DNA from: an uncultured Burkholderiaceae bacterium
GTDB taxonomy: Bacteria > Pseudomonadota > Gammaproteobacteria > Burkholderiales > Burkholderiaceae_F
Reading direction: 5' to 3'
Length of the DNA: 15,388 nt
Assembly (NCBI GenBank): GCA_937936215.1
Contig: CALGWX010000182.1
Location: 1 to 15,388 of the forward strand
Shown here: piece by piece, positions 1 through 8,099 of the stretch
Layout of the letters: every line of letters starts with the position of its first letter
How positions within the stretch are numbered: the stretch's first letter is position 1
The notes under the pieces: generated by a model
What the model was told of the DNA's origin: nothing
Database searches by the model: none
What the model saw: only the letters and a program-made list of their open reading frames with translations
Program-made: the position numbers and the translations under genes

Positions 1-2186
1 GCCACCGGCGTGCGCTCGCCCATCGCCATCGCCTCGCCCGCATACCCCTTGAAGTCGGCCAGCGTCACCGCACAGTCGGCCACCGGCACCTGCCAGGGGC
101 CGACCATGGGGTCGCGGCAGTTCAGCCCGCCCACGCTGCGGTCGCCGATGGTGATCAGGAAGCTCTTGCTCGCCACCGTGGGATGGCGCAGGACATCGAG
201 CAGCACCTGCTTCAGCTCGAAGCCGGCGGTCTCGATCGGCGGCAGTGGCATCAGCAGCCGCGCCACGTCGCGGTGCATCTTCGGCGGCTTGCCGAGCAAC
301 ACCTCCATCGGCATGTCGACCGCCGGCTCGCCCTCCTCGCGCGCTACCACGAGCTGCCGCTCCTCGGTGATGCGGCCGATCACCGCATAAGGCGCCCGCT
401 CGCGCTTGCAAATCCAGTCGAAGGCGGGGAGATTTTCCGGCGCCACCGCCAGCGCGTAGCGCTCCTGCGATTCGTTGCACCAGATCTCCAGCGGGCTCAT
501 GCCGCTTTCCTCGACCGGCACCTTGGCCAGTTCGAAGCGGGCGCCGCGGTGCGCGCTGTCGGCAAGCTCCGGCATCGCGTTCGACAGCCCCCCGGCGCCG
601 ACGTCGTGGATCGACAGGATCGGGTTGTCCTCGCCGAGCATCCAGCAGCGGTCGATCACCTCCTGCGCGCGGCGCTGCATCTCGGCGTTGCCGCGCTGCA
701 CGGAGTCGAAGTCGAGCTGCTCGGTGTTGCTGCCTCCGCCCATGCTGGAGGCCGCGCCGCCGCCCAGGCCGATGCGCATGCCGGGGCCGCCCAGCTGGAT
801 CAGCAGCGTGCCGGGCGGCAATCCCAGCTTTTGCGTCTGGTCGGCACGGATCGAGCCGATGCCGCCGGCGATCATGATCGGCTTGTGGTAGCCGTAGCGG
901 GTGCCGCCGACGTTGGCCTCGAAGCTGCGGAAGTAACCGACGAGGTTCGGCCGGCCGTACTCATTGTTGAACGCCGCGGCGCCGATTGGCCCCTCGATCA
1001 TGATCGAAAGCGCCGTGCTGATCCGCGACGGAAAGCCGTAGTCGCGCTCACTCGCGGCGCCGCCGGCGACATCGCTGTCGTTTTCCCAGCGCATGCGGAA
1101 GTCCGGCAGCCGCAGGTGCGAGACCGAAAAGCCGCACAGGCCGGCCTTCGGCTTGGCGCCGCGCCCGGTGGCACCCTCGTCGCGGATCTCGCCGCCGGCG
1201 CCGGTGGCCGCGCCGGGAAACGGCGAGATCGCCGTGGGGTGGTTATGCGTCTCGACCTTGAAGACGAAGTGCGTCAGCTCCTCGCGGGCGGAAAACGCGG
1301 TGCCGATGGCGTCACTGCGCTCGCTGCGCGGATACAGCCTGCGCGCCACGCCGCCTTCGATCACCGCCGCGTTGTCGGCATAGGCAACGACCGTGCCCTG
1401 CGGTGCCGCCTCGTGGGTGCTGCGGATCATCGCGAACAGGCTCGCGGGCTGCGCCTGCCCGTCGATGGTCCAGCGGGCATTGAAGATCTTGTGCCGGCAA
1501 TGCTCGGAGTTGGCCTGCGCGAACATCATCAGCTCGACGTCGGTCGGATCGCGCCGCATCGCGGTGTAAGCGTCGAGCAGGTAGTCGATCTCGTCGTCCG
1601 ACAGCGCCAACCCCATCTCGCGATTGGCCTGCACCAGCGCCGCGCGCCCCTGCGCCTGCACGGGGATGCGCGCCATCGGCTTGGCCGGCAGCTCGCGGAA
1701 GAGCTGTGCGACGTCGGCGTCGGCCGCCAGCACCGTTTCGGTCATCCGGTCGTGCAGCAGCGCGGCCACGCGTTGCGCCGCCTCGTGCTCCAGCGGCCGG
1801 CGGCCGAAGAAGCCGCCCTTGGCGAGCAGGCTGTAGCGCGTGCCGCGCTCGATGCGCAGCACCCGCGCCAGGCCGCAGTTGTGAGCGATGTCGGTCGCCT
1901 TGCTGGCCCAAGGCGAGATCGTCCCCAGGCGTGGCACCACCAGCCACTGCGCGGCCGGTTCGCCTTCGAGCGGCGGCGCCGGCTCGCCGTAGTCGAGCAG
2001 CGCCGTCAGGCGCGCGTGTTCGTGCTCATCGAGCGGCCCGCGCGTATGCACGAAGTGCACGTGCTGGGCGTGGATACCGACGGCAGCCGGCACGATGGCC
2101 TGCACGCGCGCCAGCAGGCCACGGGCGCGAAACGCGGACAGCGCGCCGGGGCCGTCGAGCGCGAAGTGGTGATCGTGTGGGGACAT
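1..2186 (-). CDS. purL: Phosphoribosylformylglycinamidine synthase (large PurL), N-terminal part, cut by the window edge
   Basis: PurL converts FGAR, glutamine and ATP to FGAM in cytosolic purine biosynthesis. About 728 residues are visible; proteobacterial single-chain PurL is around 1,300, so the second half of the synthetase region and the C-terminal glutaminase domain lie beyond the left edge. The N-terminal PurS-like domain (about 1-150) contains LGTISPWASKATDI near residue 88. A linker follows, then the motif FAQANSEHCRHKIFNARW near 222. The ATP/substrate block ETHNHPTAISPFPG and GAATGAGGEIRDEG lies near 311-338, and EDNPILSIHDVGAGGLSNA comes further on. These motifs are diagnostic. The ATG at 2186-2184 gives the expected N-terminus but has no strong Shine-Dalgarno sequence. 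A good -10 hexamer lies about 60 bp upstream. The gene is probably an unrelated housekeeping neighbour of the catabolic locus. Confidence 0.97.
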   Translation of the reverse strand, partial: MSPHDHHFALDGPGALSAFRARGLLARVQAIVPAAVGIHAQHVHFVHTRGPLDEHEHARLTALLDYGEPAPPLEGEPAAQWLVVPRLGTISPWASKATDIAHNCGLARVLRIERGTRYSLLAKGGFFGRRPLEHEAAQRVAALLHDRMTETVLAADADVAQLFRELPAKPMARIPVQAQGRAALVQANREMGLALSDDEIDYLLDAYTAMRRDPTDVELMMFAQANSEHCRHKIFNARWTIDGQAQPASLFAMIRSTHEAAPQGTVVAYADNAAVIEGGVARRLYPRSERSDAIGTAFSAREELTHFVFKVETHNHPTAISPFPGAATGAGGEIRDEGATGRGAKPKAGLCGFSVSHLRLPDFRMRWENDSDVAGGAASERDYGFPSRISTALSIMIEGPIGAAAFNNEYGRPNLVGYFRSFEANVGGTRYGYHKPIMIAGGIGSIRADQTQKLGLPPGTLLIQLGGPGMRIGLGGGAASSMGGGSNTEQLDFDSVQRGNAEMQRRAQEVIDRCWMLGEDNPILSIHDVGAGGLSNAMPELADSAHRGARFELAKVPVEESGMSPLEIWCNESQERYALAVAPENLPAFDWICKRERAPYAVIGRITEERQLVVAREEGEPAVDMPMEVLLGKPPKMHRDVARLLMPLPPIETAGFELKQVLLDVLRHPTVASKSFLITIGDRSVGGLNCRDPMVGPWQVPVADCAVTLADFKGYAGEAMAMGERTPV

Positions 2187-2377
2187 GCGGGGCGCGCGTC
2201 GCAGCCGCGAGCAGAATGATGAGCCAGCGCCGACGCGGGCGCAGTATAGACGTTGCCCTCAGTCACGCAGAGGCCACAGATCGTGCCTCGGCTGGGCTGG
2301 CGCTTCGCTTCAGCGCGTGGCCTGGATGCTGTTCGGCCGCGACGTGCGCCCTTGGTCGGGCTTCAGTCGCGCCGCCC
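2187..2377. other. Intergenic gap between HDOD gene and purL
   Basis: This 191-bp stretch has no convincing gene. On the minus strand it is the 3' flank of the HDOD gene and the 5' flank of purL. It contains the candidate purL -10 element and a small inverted repeat, GCGCT/AGCGC, at 2300-2304 and 2312-2316 with a 7-nt loop. The repeat could act as a weak 3' hairpin, but no T-tract follows it on either strand, so an intrinsic terminator is not supported. Confidence 0.5.
2243..2248 (-). promoter_or_regulatory. Candidate -10 element for purL
   Basis: The minus strand reads TATACT here, five of six matches to the sigma-70 -10 consensus in an otherwise very GC-rich gap. It would start transcription near 2236 and give a leader of roughly 50 nt before the purL ATG. 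The hexamer 17 bp upstream (TCTGCG) is a poor -35, so the call rests on the -10 and its position. No PurR-type operator is evident. Confidence 0.4.
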
Positions 2378-3610
2378 TCAGAGCGCGCTGTCGATCAGGT
2401 CCCCGGTGGCGAGCGCGCTGAGCAAGGCGCGGTTGCACTCGCCCAGCGGCAGGGCCACGGTGTCCAGCGTTTCCAGCACGCGCACGGGATCGGAGCGCTC
2501 GATTGACTCGACCAGCGACAGGTACCACGCGTGCGGCCCCTGGCGGTGCAGGATCGCGTCGACCACGTTCTCCGGCAGCAAGATGCGGTCGAAAAGCTGA
2601 TCGAACGGCACACCGGTGACCCGATCGAGCAGCGAGAACGCGCCAGTGATGAACAGTTCGTCGCGCAGGTCGCTGTCGTCCTCCCCGGCCAGCGATTCCA
2701 GGAACAGGCCGCGGCGGATCGACGCGTGCATCAGCGGGAAGGCGTTGGCATTCTTGGTGGCCGTGGCCAGCAGCATCGACAGCCAGCGCGCCATCTTCTT
2801 GTACCCCAGCATCATCACCGCCTGGCGGAAGCTGGTGATGCGCACCGTGAGCCCGAAGGCCGCCGAGTTGACCAGACGCAGTAGCTTGAAGGCGATGACG
2901 GGGTCGCGCTTCAGTTCGTGCTCGATCTTCGACAGCGGCGCGTCATTGCGCACGAGCCGCAGCAGTTCGAGCACCACGGCCTGCTCGGTCTGCAGCGTCC
3001 TGCCGGCCTGGGCGACCGACGCATCCAGCGGCCAGCCCACCGAGGCGGCAGCGCCGCGGATGAACGCGGAGTCGACCTCGTTGACGTTGCGCACGCCGGT
3101 GATGACGAAGGGCAGGCGCCGCTGCACGCCGGCGGGCGCCGCCGTCGGCGTCCCGTCGGGATTGACCCGCCGGTCCTCGCTGATGTGGACGATCGCGTAC
3201 TGGAAACAGGACAGCAGCGCCGGCGGCAGCGGCGCCTTGGCCCGGCCGCGCAGCGCCAGCTTCTTGCCATCGCGAAACAGGGTGCGCACGGCGTTCTGCA
3301 GCACCGGGTCTTCCAGCTGCGCGCCCGGGATTTCGAGCACCGCATTGGCCGGCGCCTGCCAGCCGGTGAGCGATTCCTCGATGGTGGTGTTCAGCGGTGC
3401 GATCAGCGTCGGCGGGCCTTGCGTCGGCCAGACGTGGTTCAGGTCCGCCAGCAATTCGCCGAGCTCGACGCGGCGTTGCGTGCTCGCCGACAGCAACGTC
3501 AGCCGGTTGCCGATCGCCTTGCGGTTACGGTCGATCAGCGGCGCGTAGCACAAGGCCACGCCATTGAGCGCGCGGCCTACCCCGGTCGAAACCTTCTCAG
3601 GAGCGTTCAT
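2378..3610 (-). CDS. HDOD domain protein with degenerate EAL-like N-terminus (YuxH-type architecture)
   Basis: A 410-residue soluble protein, probably a signalling or regulatory scaffold. Residues about 15-195 align in layout with the EAL half of EAL-HDOD (YuxH-like) proteins, but the catalytic signature is gone. LEIPG (about 92-96) sits where such proteins usually carry an E-x-T/E strand, and no DDFGTG-like metal motif is visible. Residues about 200-400 are an HDOD domain, with AVVLELLRLVRNDAPLSKIE, then RDPVIAFKLLRLVNSAAFGL and FRQAVMMLGYKKMARWLSML. HDOD domains resemble HD domains but lack the metal-binding His-Asp pair, and hydrolysis is not expected. I chose the ATG at 3610 (MNAPEKV) over one 17 codons upstream because the extra residues are arginine- and alanine-rich and unlike the family start. 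Neither start has a strong ribosome-binding site. No functional link to purL or the catabolic genes is evident. Confidence 0.85.
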   Translation of the reverse strand: MNAPEKVSTGVGRALNGVALCYAPLIDRNRKAIGNRLTLLSASTQRRVELGELLADLNHVWPTQGPPTLIAPLNTTIEESLTGWQAPANAVLEIPGAQLEDPVLQNAVRTLFRDGKKLALRGRAKAPLPPALLSCFQYAIVHISEDRRVNPDGTPTAAPAGVQRRLPFVITGVRNVNEVDSAFIRGAAASVGWPLDASVAQAGRTLQTEQAVVLELLRLVRNDAPLSKIEHELKRDPVIAFKLLRLVNSAAFGLTVRITSFRQAVMMLGYKKMARWLSMLLATATKNANAFPLMHASIRRGLFLESLAGEDDSDLRDELFITGAFSLLDRVTGVPFDQLFDRILLPENVVDAILHRQGPHAWYLSLVESIERSDPVRVLETLDTVALPLGECNRALLSALATGDLIDSAL

Positions 3611-3670
3611 CTCTGCACGACTGCGCGCTGCCCTCGCTTCGGGGTAAGCCACGACGAGCACGATTATCTG

Positions 3671-3707
3671 GGCCGCCGGCCGCGGCCTAACGCCGGAATT
3701 GCCGGCG
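3671..3707 (-). other. Two adjacent GC-rich inverted repeats downstream of the oxoprolinase gene
   Basis: The first repeat pairs GGCCGC (3671-3676) with GCGGCC (3682-3687) across a 5-nt loop. The second pairs CGCCGG (3691-3696) with CCGGCG (3702-3707) across a 5-nt loop. They lie just 3' of the minus-strand operon and upstream of the HDOD gene. No run of T follows on the minus strand, so a classical intrinsic terminator is not supported. A 3'-end stabilising structure or a pause site is possible. In such GC-rich DNA, 6-bp stems also arise by chance. Confidence 0.35.
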
Positions 3708-3720
3708 CCCGCCGCCGGTA

Positions 3721-3740
3721 TTGCTGCGATCGCTCAGCAA
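3721..3740 (-). other. Hairpin spanning the oxoprolinase stop codon
   Basis: TTGCTG (3721-3726) and CAGCAA (3735-3740) form a 6-bp inverted repeat around an 8-nt loop. The repeat includes the last codons and stop of the oxoprolinase gene. Together with the two repeats just downstream it makes three potential stem-loops within about 70 bp at the operon's 3' end. No T-tract is present. Confidence 0.3.
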
Positions 3741-6700
3741 TCGGGCTTGCCGAAACCGCCGCCGCCCGGCGTCTCGATCACGAACACGTCGCCGGGCCCG
3801 ACCTCGACGCTGCCGATGTGCGACAAATGCTCGACGCGGCCGTCGGCGCGCTCGACGTAGTTGCGCCCTGGTTGCCCCGGCTCGCCGCCAGCGAGCCCAA
3901 AGGGCGCGACGAGGCGGTTGTTCGACAGGATCGACGCCGTCATCGGTTCCAGAAACCGCACCCGGCGGGTGCCGCCGCTGCCGCCGTGCCAGCGGCCGCG
4001 GCCGCCGGAGCCGTGACGGATCTCGTAGCTGTCCAGCCGCACCGGGAAGCGGAACTCGAGCACCTCGGGGTCGGTGAGGCGCGAGTTGGTCATGTGCGTC
4101 TGCACGACGTCGGTGCCGTCGAAGCCTTCCTTCGACTCGGCGCCGGCGGCGAGGTCGCTGATGCCCGCACCGGAGCCGCCGGAGATCGTCTCGTAATACT
4201 GGTGCCGCGCGTTGCCGAACGTGAAGTTGTTCATCGTGCCCTGGCTGGAGGCCAGCACGCCGAGCGCGCCGAAGAGGGCATTGGTGATGCAGCTCGAGGT
4301 CTCGACGTTGCCGGCGACCACGGCCGCCGGGTAGCGCGGGTTGAGCATCGAGCCTTCCGGAATGACGATGCGCAAGGGCTTCAGGCAGCCGGCGTTCAGC
4401 GGGATCTCGTCGTCGACCAGGGTGCGGAACACGTACAGCACCGCCGCAACGCAGACCGCGGAGGGCGCGTTGAAGTTGTTCGGCAACTGCGCCGAGGTGC
4501 CAGTGAAGTCGATGGTGGCCGAGCGCGCGGCGCGGTCGACGGTGATCCTGACTCGGATCAGCGCGCCGTTGTCGAGCCGGTAGTCGAAGGCGCCGTCGCG
4601 CAGCACGGTGATCACGCGCCGCACCGATTCCTCGGCGTTGTCCTGCACGTGGCGCATGTACGCCTGCACGACGTCGAGCCCGAACTGGTCGACCATGCGC
4701 AGCAGTTCCTCGCGCCCTTTCTCATTGGCGGCGATCTGCGCCTTCAGGTCGGCGAGGTTCTGCTGCGGGTTGCGCGCCGGGTACGGGCCGCCGGTGAGGA
4801 TGGCCAGGCACTCGGCCTCGCGCAGCCGCCCGGGCCGGTCGACGCCCTGCCCTTCAACCAGCTTGAAGTTCGTGAACAGCACGCCTTCCTCGTCGAGCGA
4901 GGTGGAAAACGGCGGCATCGACCCCGGCGTGATGCCGCCGATGTCAGCATGGTGGCCGCGCGAGCCGACGTAGAACAGGATCTCGCGCCCGGCGCGGTCG
5001 AACACCGGCGTGATCACGGTGACGTCCGGCAGGTGCGTGCCGCCGTGGTACGGGTCGTTGATCACGTAGCAGTCGCCGGGAACCATTTTGCCGGCGTTCT
5101 CGCGCATCACCGTCTTGATCGACTCGGACATCGAACCCAGGTGCACCGGCATGTGCGGCGCGTTGGCGATGAGGTTGCCCTCGCCGTCGAAGAGCGCGCA
5201 GGAAAAGTCCAGCCTCTCCTTGATGTTGACCGAGTAGGCGGTGTTCTGCAGCCGCATCCCCATCTGCTCGGCGATCGACATGAACAGGTTGTTGAAGATC
5301 TCCAGCAGCACCGGGTCGACCTGGGTGCCGATCGCCTGCGCCGCCTTGCGCGGCACGATCCGCGTGAGCACCAAGTGGTCGAGCGCGGTCACCTCGGCGC
5401 GCCAGCCGGGCTCGACCAGCGTGGTCGCGTTGCGCTCGGCGATGATCGCCGGGCCATCGATCGCGTCCCCCGGCCGCGTGTCCTCGCGCACGTAAAGCGG
5501 CGTGTCGTGCCAGCCGCCGTCGAAGTAGGTCTGCACGATGCGCGCGGCACGCAGGCCGCCGTCGCGCGGCGGCGGCGCCGTGGCTTGCTCGTCGGCTCCG
5601 TCGCCGGTGCCGATGGCCTCGACCGACACCGCCTCGATGATCAGGCGCCGCTCCGGCATCAGGAACGAGAAGCGGCTGCGGTAGCCGGCCTCGAAGGCGG
5701 CGCGCATCGCCTCCGCGGGTCCGTAATCGACCGCCAGCGCGGTGTCGGTGCCCTCGTACTTCAGGTGCGCACGCGCCACCCGGCGGATGCGCTCGGGGGC
5801 CACTGCCTGCCGCTGCAGTTCCGCGGCGGCGGCGTCGCCGAGCTTGGCCACCGTGGCGGCGACCTCGGGCATCGCGCTTTCCGCCAGCGGCAGCTCCACG
5901 GTGGTCTCGCGCATCGCCGTCTGGTCGGCCAGCCCCATGCCGTAGGCCGACAGCACGCCGGCGAGCGGGTGGGCGAAGATGCGCGTCATCGCCAACTGGT
6001 CGGCCACCGCGCAGGCGTGCTGGCCGCCGGCGCCGCCGAAGACGGTCAGCGTGTACTTCGTCACGTCGTGGCCGCGCTGCACCGAGATCTTCTTGATCGC
6101 CTCGGCCATGTTGCGCACGGCGATGTCGAGGAAACCGGCGGCGACCTCCTCGGGGCTCTTGCGCGTGCCGGTGGCCGCGGTTATTTCCTCGGCGAGCGCG
6201 CGGAACTTCGCCACCACGATGTCGCGGTCGAGCGGCTGGTCGCCGTGCGGGCCGAAGACGTGCGGGAAAAAATCGGGCTGGATGCGGCCCAGCATCACGT
6301 TGGCGTCGGTCACCGCCAGCGGCCCGCCGCGGCGATAGCAGGCCGGCCCCGGGTTGGCGCCAGCGGAATCCGGCCCCACGCGCAGCCGCGCGCCATCGAA
6401 GTGCAGGATCGAGCCGCCGCCCGCGGCGACCGTGTGGATGCTCATCATCGGCGCCCGCATCCGCACGCCGGCCACCAGGGTGTCGAACTCGCGCTCATAC
6501 TCGCCGGCGTAGTGCGACACGTCAGTCGAGGTGCCGCCCATGTCGAAGCCGATCACGCGCTCGAAGCCCGCCATGCGGCTGGTGCGCACCATGCCGACGA
6601 TGCCGCCGGCGGGACCGGAGAGGATCGCGTCCTTGCCCTGGAAGCGGTGCGCGTCGGTGAGCCCGCCATTGCTCTGCATGAACAGCAGGCGGGTGCCCGG

Positions 6701-7393
6701 CAGCTCGCTCGCCACCTGCGCGACGTAGCGGCGCAGGATCGGCGACAGATACGCATCGACGACCGTGGTGTCGCCGCGCGCCACGAGCTTCATCATCGGG
6801 CTCGCCTCGTGCGACACCGACACCTGCGTGAAGCCGGCCTCGCGCGCCAGTGCCGCCGCGCGCGCCTCGTGCTGCGTGTAGCGGTAGCCGTGCATGAACA
6901 CGATCGCGCAGCCGCGGAACCCGGCGTCGTGCGCGGCCTTCAGGTCCGCCGCCAGCCGGGGCTCGTCCAGCGGCGCGACCACTTCGCCGCGGGCGCCGAT
7001 GCGTTCGTCGGCCTCGACCACCCGCGAGTAGAGCAACTCCGGCAGCACGATGTGGCGGTCGAACAGCCGCGGTCGGTTCTGGTAGGCGATCCGTAGCGCG
7101 TCGCGGAAGCCCCGCGTGATGACCAGCACCGTCGGCTCGCCCTTGCGCTCCAGCAGCGCGTTGGTGGCCACGGTGGTGCCCATCTTCACCGCCTCGATCG
7201 CCGCGGTCGGAATCGGTGCCTCTGGCGCCACCCCCAGCAGGTGGCGGATGCCGGCCACGGCGGCGTCGCGGTACTGCTCGGGGTTGTCCGACAGCAACTT
7301 GTGGGTGACGAGCTTTCCGTCCGGTCTACGGGCGACGATGTCGGTGAAGGTGCCGCCACGGTCGATCCAGAACTGCCACTGGCCCTGCGCCAT
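3734..7393 (-). CDS. oplAH: 5-Oxoprolinase (ATP-hydrolysing), fused HyuA-HyuB type
   Basis: A 1,219-residue cytosolic enzyme. Family members open 5-oxoproline (pyroglutamate) to glutamate using ATP. The HyuA half (about 1-680) has the phosphate-binding motif DRGGTFTD at 11-18, KMGTTVATNALLER near 70, a second actin-like ATP motif DMGGTSTD at 284-291, and GGAGGQHA near 453. The HyuB half starts near 692 (DPVLLEIFNNLFMSIAEQMG) and carries NDPYHGGTHLPD (779-790) and RGHHADIGG (812-820). It ends in GGGGFGKPDC. Both halves in one chain of this length match 5-oxoprolinase better than the split hydantoinase or acetone carboxylase subunits. The ATG at 7393 follows a GAGGGAG ribosome-binding site at 8 nt that overlaps the stop of the DUF2848 gene, so the two are probably co-translated. 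N-methylhydantoinase or another lactamase activity remains possible, but the neighbouring DUF1445 and pyroglutamate-type DctP genes favour 5-oxoproline. Confidence 0.9.
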   Translation of the reverse strand: MAQGQWQFWIDRGGTFTDIVARRPDGKLVTHKLLSDNPEQYRDAAVAGIRHLLGVAPEAPIPTAAIEAVKMGTTVATNALLERKGEPTVLVITRGFRDALRIAYQNRPRLFDRHIVLPELLYSRVVEADERIGARGEVVAPLDEPRLAADLKAAHDAGFRGCAIVFMHGYRYTQHEARAAALAREAGFTQVSVSHEASPMMKLVARGDTTVVDAYLSPILRRYVAQVASELPGTRLLFMQSNGGLTDAHRFQGKDAILSGPAGGIVGMVRTSRMAGFERVIGFDMGGTSTDVSHYAGEYEREFDTLVAGVRMRAPMMSIHTVAAGGGSILHFDGARLRVGPDSAGANPGPACYRRGGPLAVTDANVMLGRIQPDFFPHVFGPHGDQPLDRDIVVAKFRALAEEITAATGTRKSPEEVAAGFLDIAVRNMAEAIKKISVQRGHDVTKYTLTVFGGAGGQHACAVADQLAMTRIFAHPLAGVLSAYGMGLADQTAMRETTVELPLAESAMPEVAATVAKLGDAAAAELQRQAVAPERIRRVARAHLKYEGTDTALAVDYGPAEAMRAAFEAGYRSRFSFLMPERRLIIEAVSVEAIGTGDGADEQATAPPPRDGGLRAARIVQTYFDGGWHDTPLYVREDTRPGDAIDGPAIIAERNATTLVEPGWRAEVTALDHLVLTRIVPRKAAQAIGTQVDPVLLEIFNNLFMSIAEQMGMRLQNTAYSVNIKERLDFSCALFDGEGNLIANAPHMPVHLGSMSESIKTVMRENAGKMVPGDCYVINDPYHGGTHLPDVTVITPVFDRAGREILFYVGSRGHHADIGGITPGSMPPFSTSLDEEGVLFTNFKLVEGQGVDRPGRLREAECLAILTGGPYPARNPQQNLADLKAQIAANEKGREELLRMVDQFGLDVVQAYMRHVQDNAEESVRRVITVLRDGAFDYRLDNGALIRVRITVDRAARSATIDFTGTSAQLPNNFNAPSAVCVAAVLYVFRTLVDDEIPLNAGCLKPLRIVIPEGSMLNPRYPAAVVAGNVETSSCITNALFGALGVLASSQGTMNNFTFGNARHQYYETISGGSGAGISDLAAGAESKEGFDGTDVVQTHMTNSRLTDPEVLEFRFPVRLDSYEIRHGSGGRGRWHGGSGGTRRVRFLEPMTASILSNNRLVAPFGLAGGEPGQPGRNYVERADGRVEHLSHIGSVEVGPGDVFVIETPGGGGFGKPDC

Positions 7394-7401
7394 CCTGCAA
7401 T

Positions 7402-7408
7402 CTCCCTC
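7402..7408 (-). promoter_or_regulatory. Ribosome-binding site of the oxoprolinase gene, overlapping the DUF2848 stop
   Basis: The minus strand reads GAGGGAG here, 8 nt before the oxoprolinase ATG. Its first two bases are the last two of the preceding TGA stop (7409-7407). This fixes the start codon and suggests that terminating ribosomes can reinitiate, coupling the two genes. Confidence 0.7.
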
Positions 7409-8099
7409 AGGCCACGATCGGAAGCGATCGGACCGCGTACTCGTGGGTCAGGCTGCGGCCGCGTCGCGGATCGACGATCGCCAGCCGAAGGCGCGGCGTC
7501 GGCCGGACCCCACGAGCACCCGCGTCGGGGCGCACCGCGAGCGTGCCGCAGAACATCGCCAAGCCGTCGCCGACGCCGCTCGCGCCGGCAAAGCCGTCGA
7601 CCAACTGCATCAGTGGCCTGATGCTCGCCAGCGTTCCCTCTTGGTAGGCGACCCACCGGCCGCCCTCGTGCACTTCAGAGCGCAACACGAGTTCGTCGGC
7701 GTAGGCAGCCACGTCGTCCCAGGCCCAGGCCTGGGCGGCCACCGGCTTGGCGCACATCTGCTTCGACACCGCCACCGAATACGCCTCCACCTTGCGGTCG
7801 GTGTGGTCCGAGCCCACCGTCAGCCACCAGCGGCCGTGGGCGCGCAGCAGCACCGGTTCGACCTCGCCAGAGCTGTCCTCACCCAGCACTTCGATCTGCG
7901 CCGACTGCGTGAGCAGTGTGTGGCTGACGCGGTAGTACAGCGGCACGGCCGACGGCCGCGGCACGCCGATGCGGGCCAGTTCCTCGATGTGGTGCTCGAT
8001 CGCGGCGGCGTCGCGGCCCGTCCATCCGGCGATCACCAGCGTATTCACGTCCAACGCCAGCGCGGCGCTGCCAGGTCGATCGAAACTGAGCGAACTCAT
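7407..8099 (-). CDS. DUF2848 family protein, function unknown
   Basis: A 230-residue soluble protein without signal peptide or membrane segments. The conserved family block VGSDHTDRKVEAYSVAVSKQ lies at 95-114, followed by a cysteine and W-x-W-DDV near 125-130. Near 177-187 is GDGLAMFCGTL, then a C-terminal R-L-x-I-VDPRRGRSLTHEY segment. That C-terminal block reminds me of the fumarylacetoacetate-hydrolase fold, which would imply a metal-dependent hydrolase, isomerase or hydratase; this is only an inference. The start codon overlaps the dctM stop (ATGA, 8099-8096), and the stop overlaps the oxoprolinase ribosome-binding site, so it is embedded in the operon and probably made together with both neighbours. 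Its place between a transporter and 5-oxoprolinase suggests it acts on the imported compound or on an intermediate. The family has no characterised reaction that I know of. Confidence 0.88.
   Translation of the reverse strand: MSSLSFDRPGSAALALDVNTLVIAGWTGRDAAAIEHHIEELARIGVPRPSAVPLYYRVSHTLLTQSAQIEVLGEDSSGEVEPVLLRAHGRWWLTVGSDHTDRKVEAYSVAVSKQMCAKPVAAQAWAWDDVAAYADELVLRSEVHEGGRWVAYQEGTLASIRPLMQLVDGFAGASGVGDGLAMFCGTLAVRPDAGARGVRPTPRLRLAIVDPRRGRSLTHEYAVRSLPIVA

Noticed and set aside
183..2219. A plus-strand open frame of about 680 codons antisense to purL
   Set aside because: Composition is typical of an antisense shadow (H, R, A, D rich), and purL on the other strand carries all diagnostic motifs.
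3611..3661. Upstream ATG adding 17 residues to the HDOD protein
   Set aside because: The extension is A/R-rich, unlike family members, and has no ribosome-binding site.
3726..3733. GCGATCGC octamer
   Set aside because: It matches the HIP1 repeat of cyanobacteria, but it is a single copy in a GC-rich betaproteobacterial-like context and is a chance palindrome.
2918..7096. A plus-strand open frame of about 1,390 codons antisense to the oxoprolinase and HDOD genes
   Set aside because: Its product is a low-complexity R/H/D/A/V-rich sequence with no family motifs. It results from the lack of stop codons opposite GC-biased genes, and the minus-strand proteins are clearly real.
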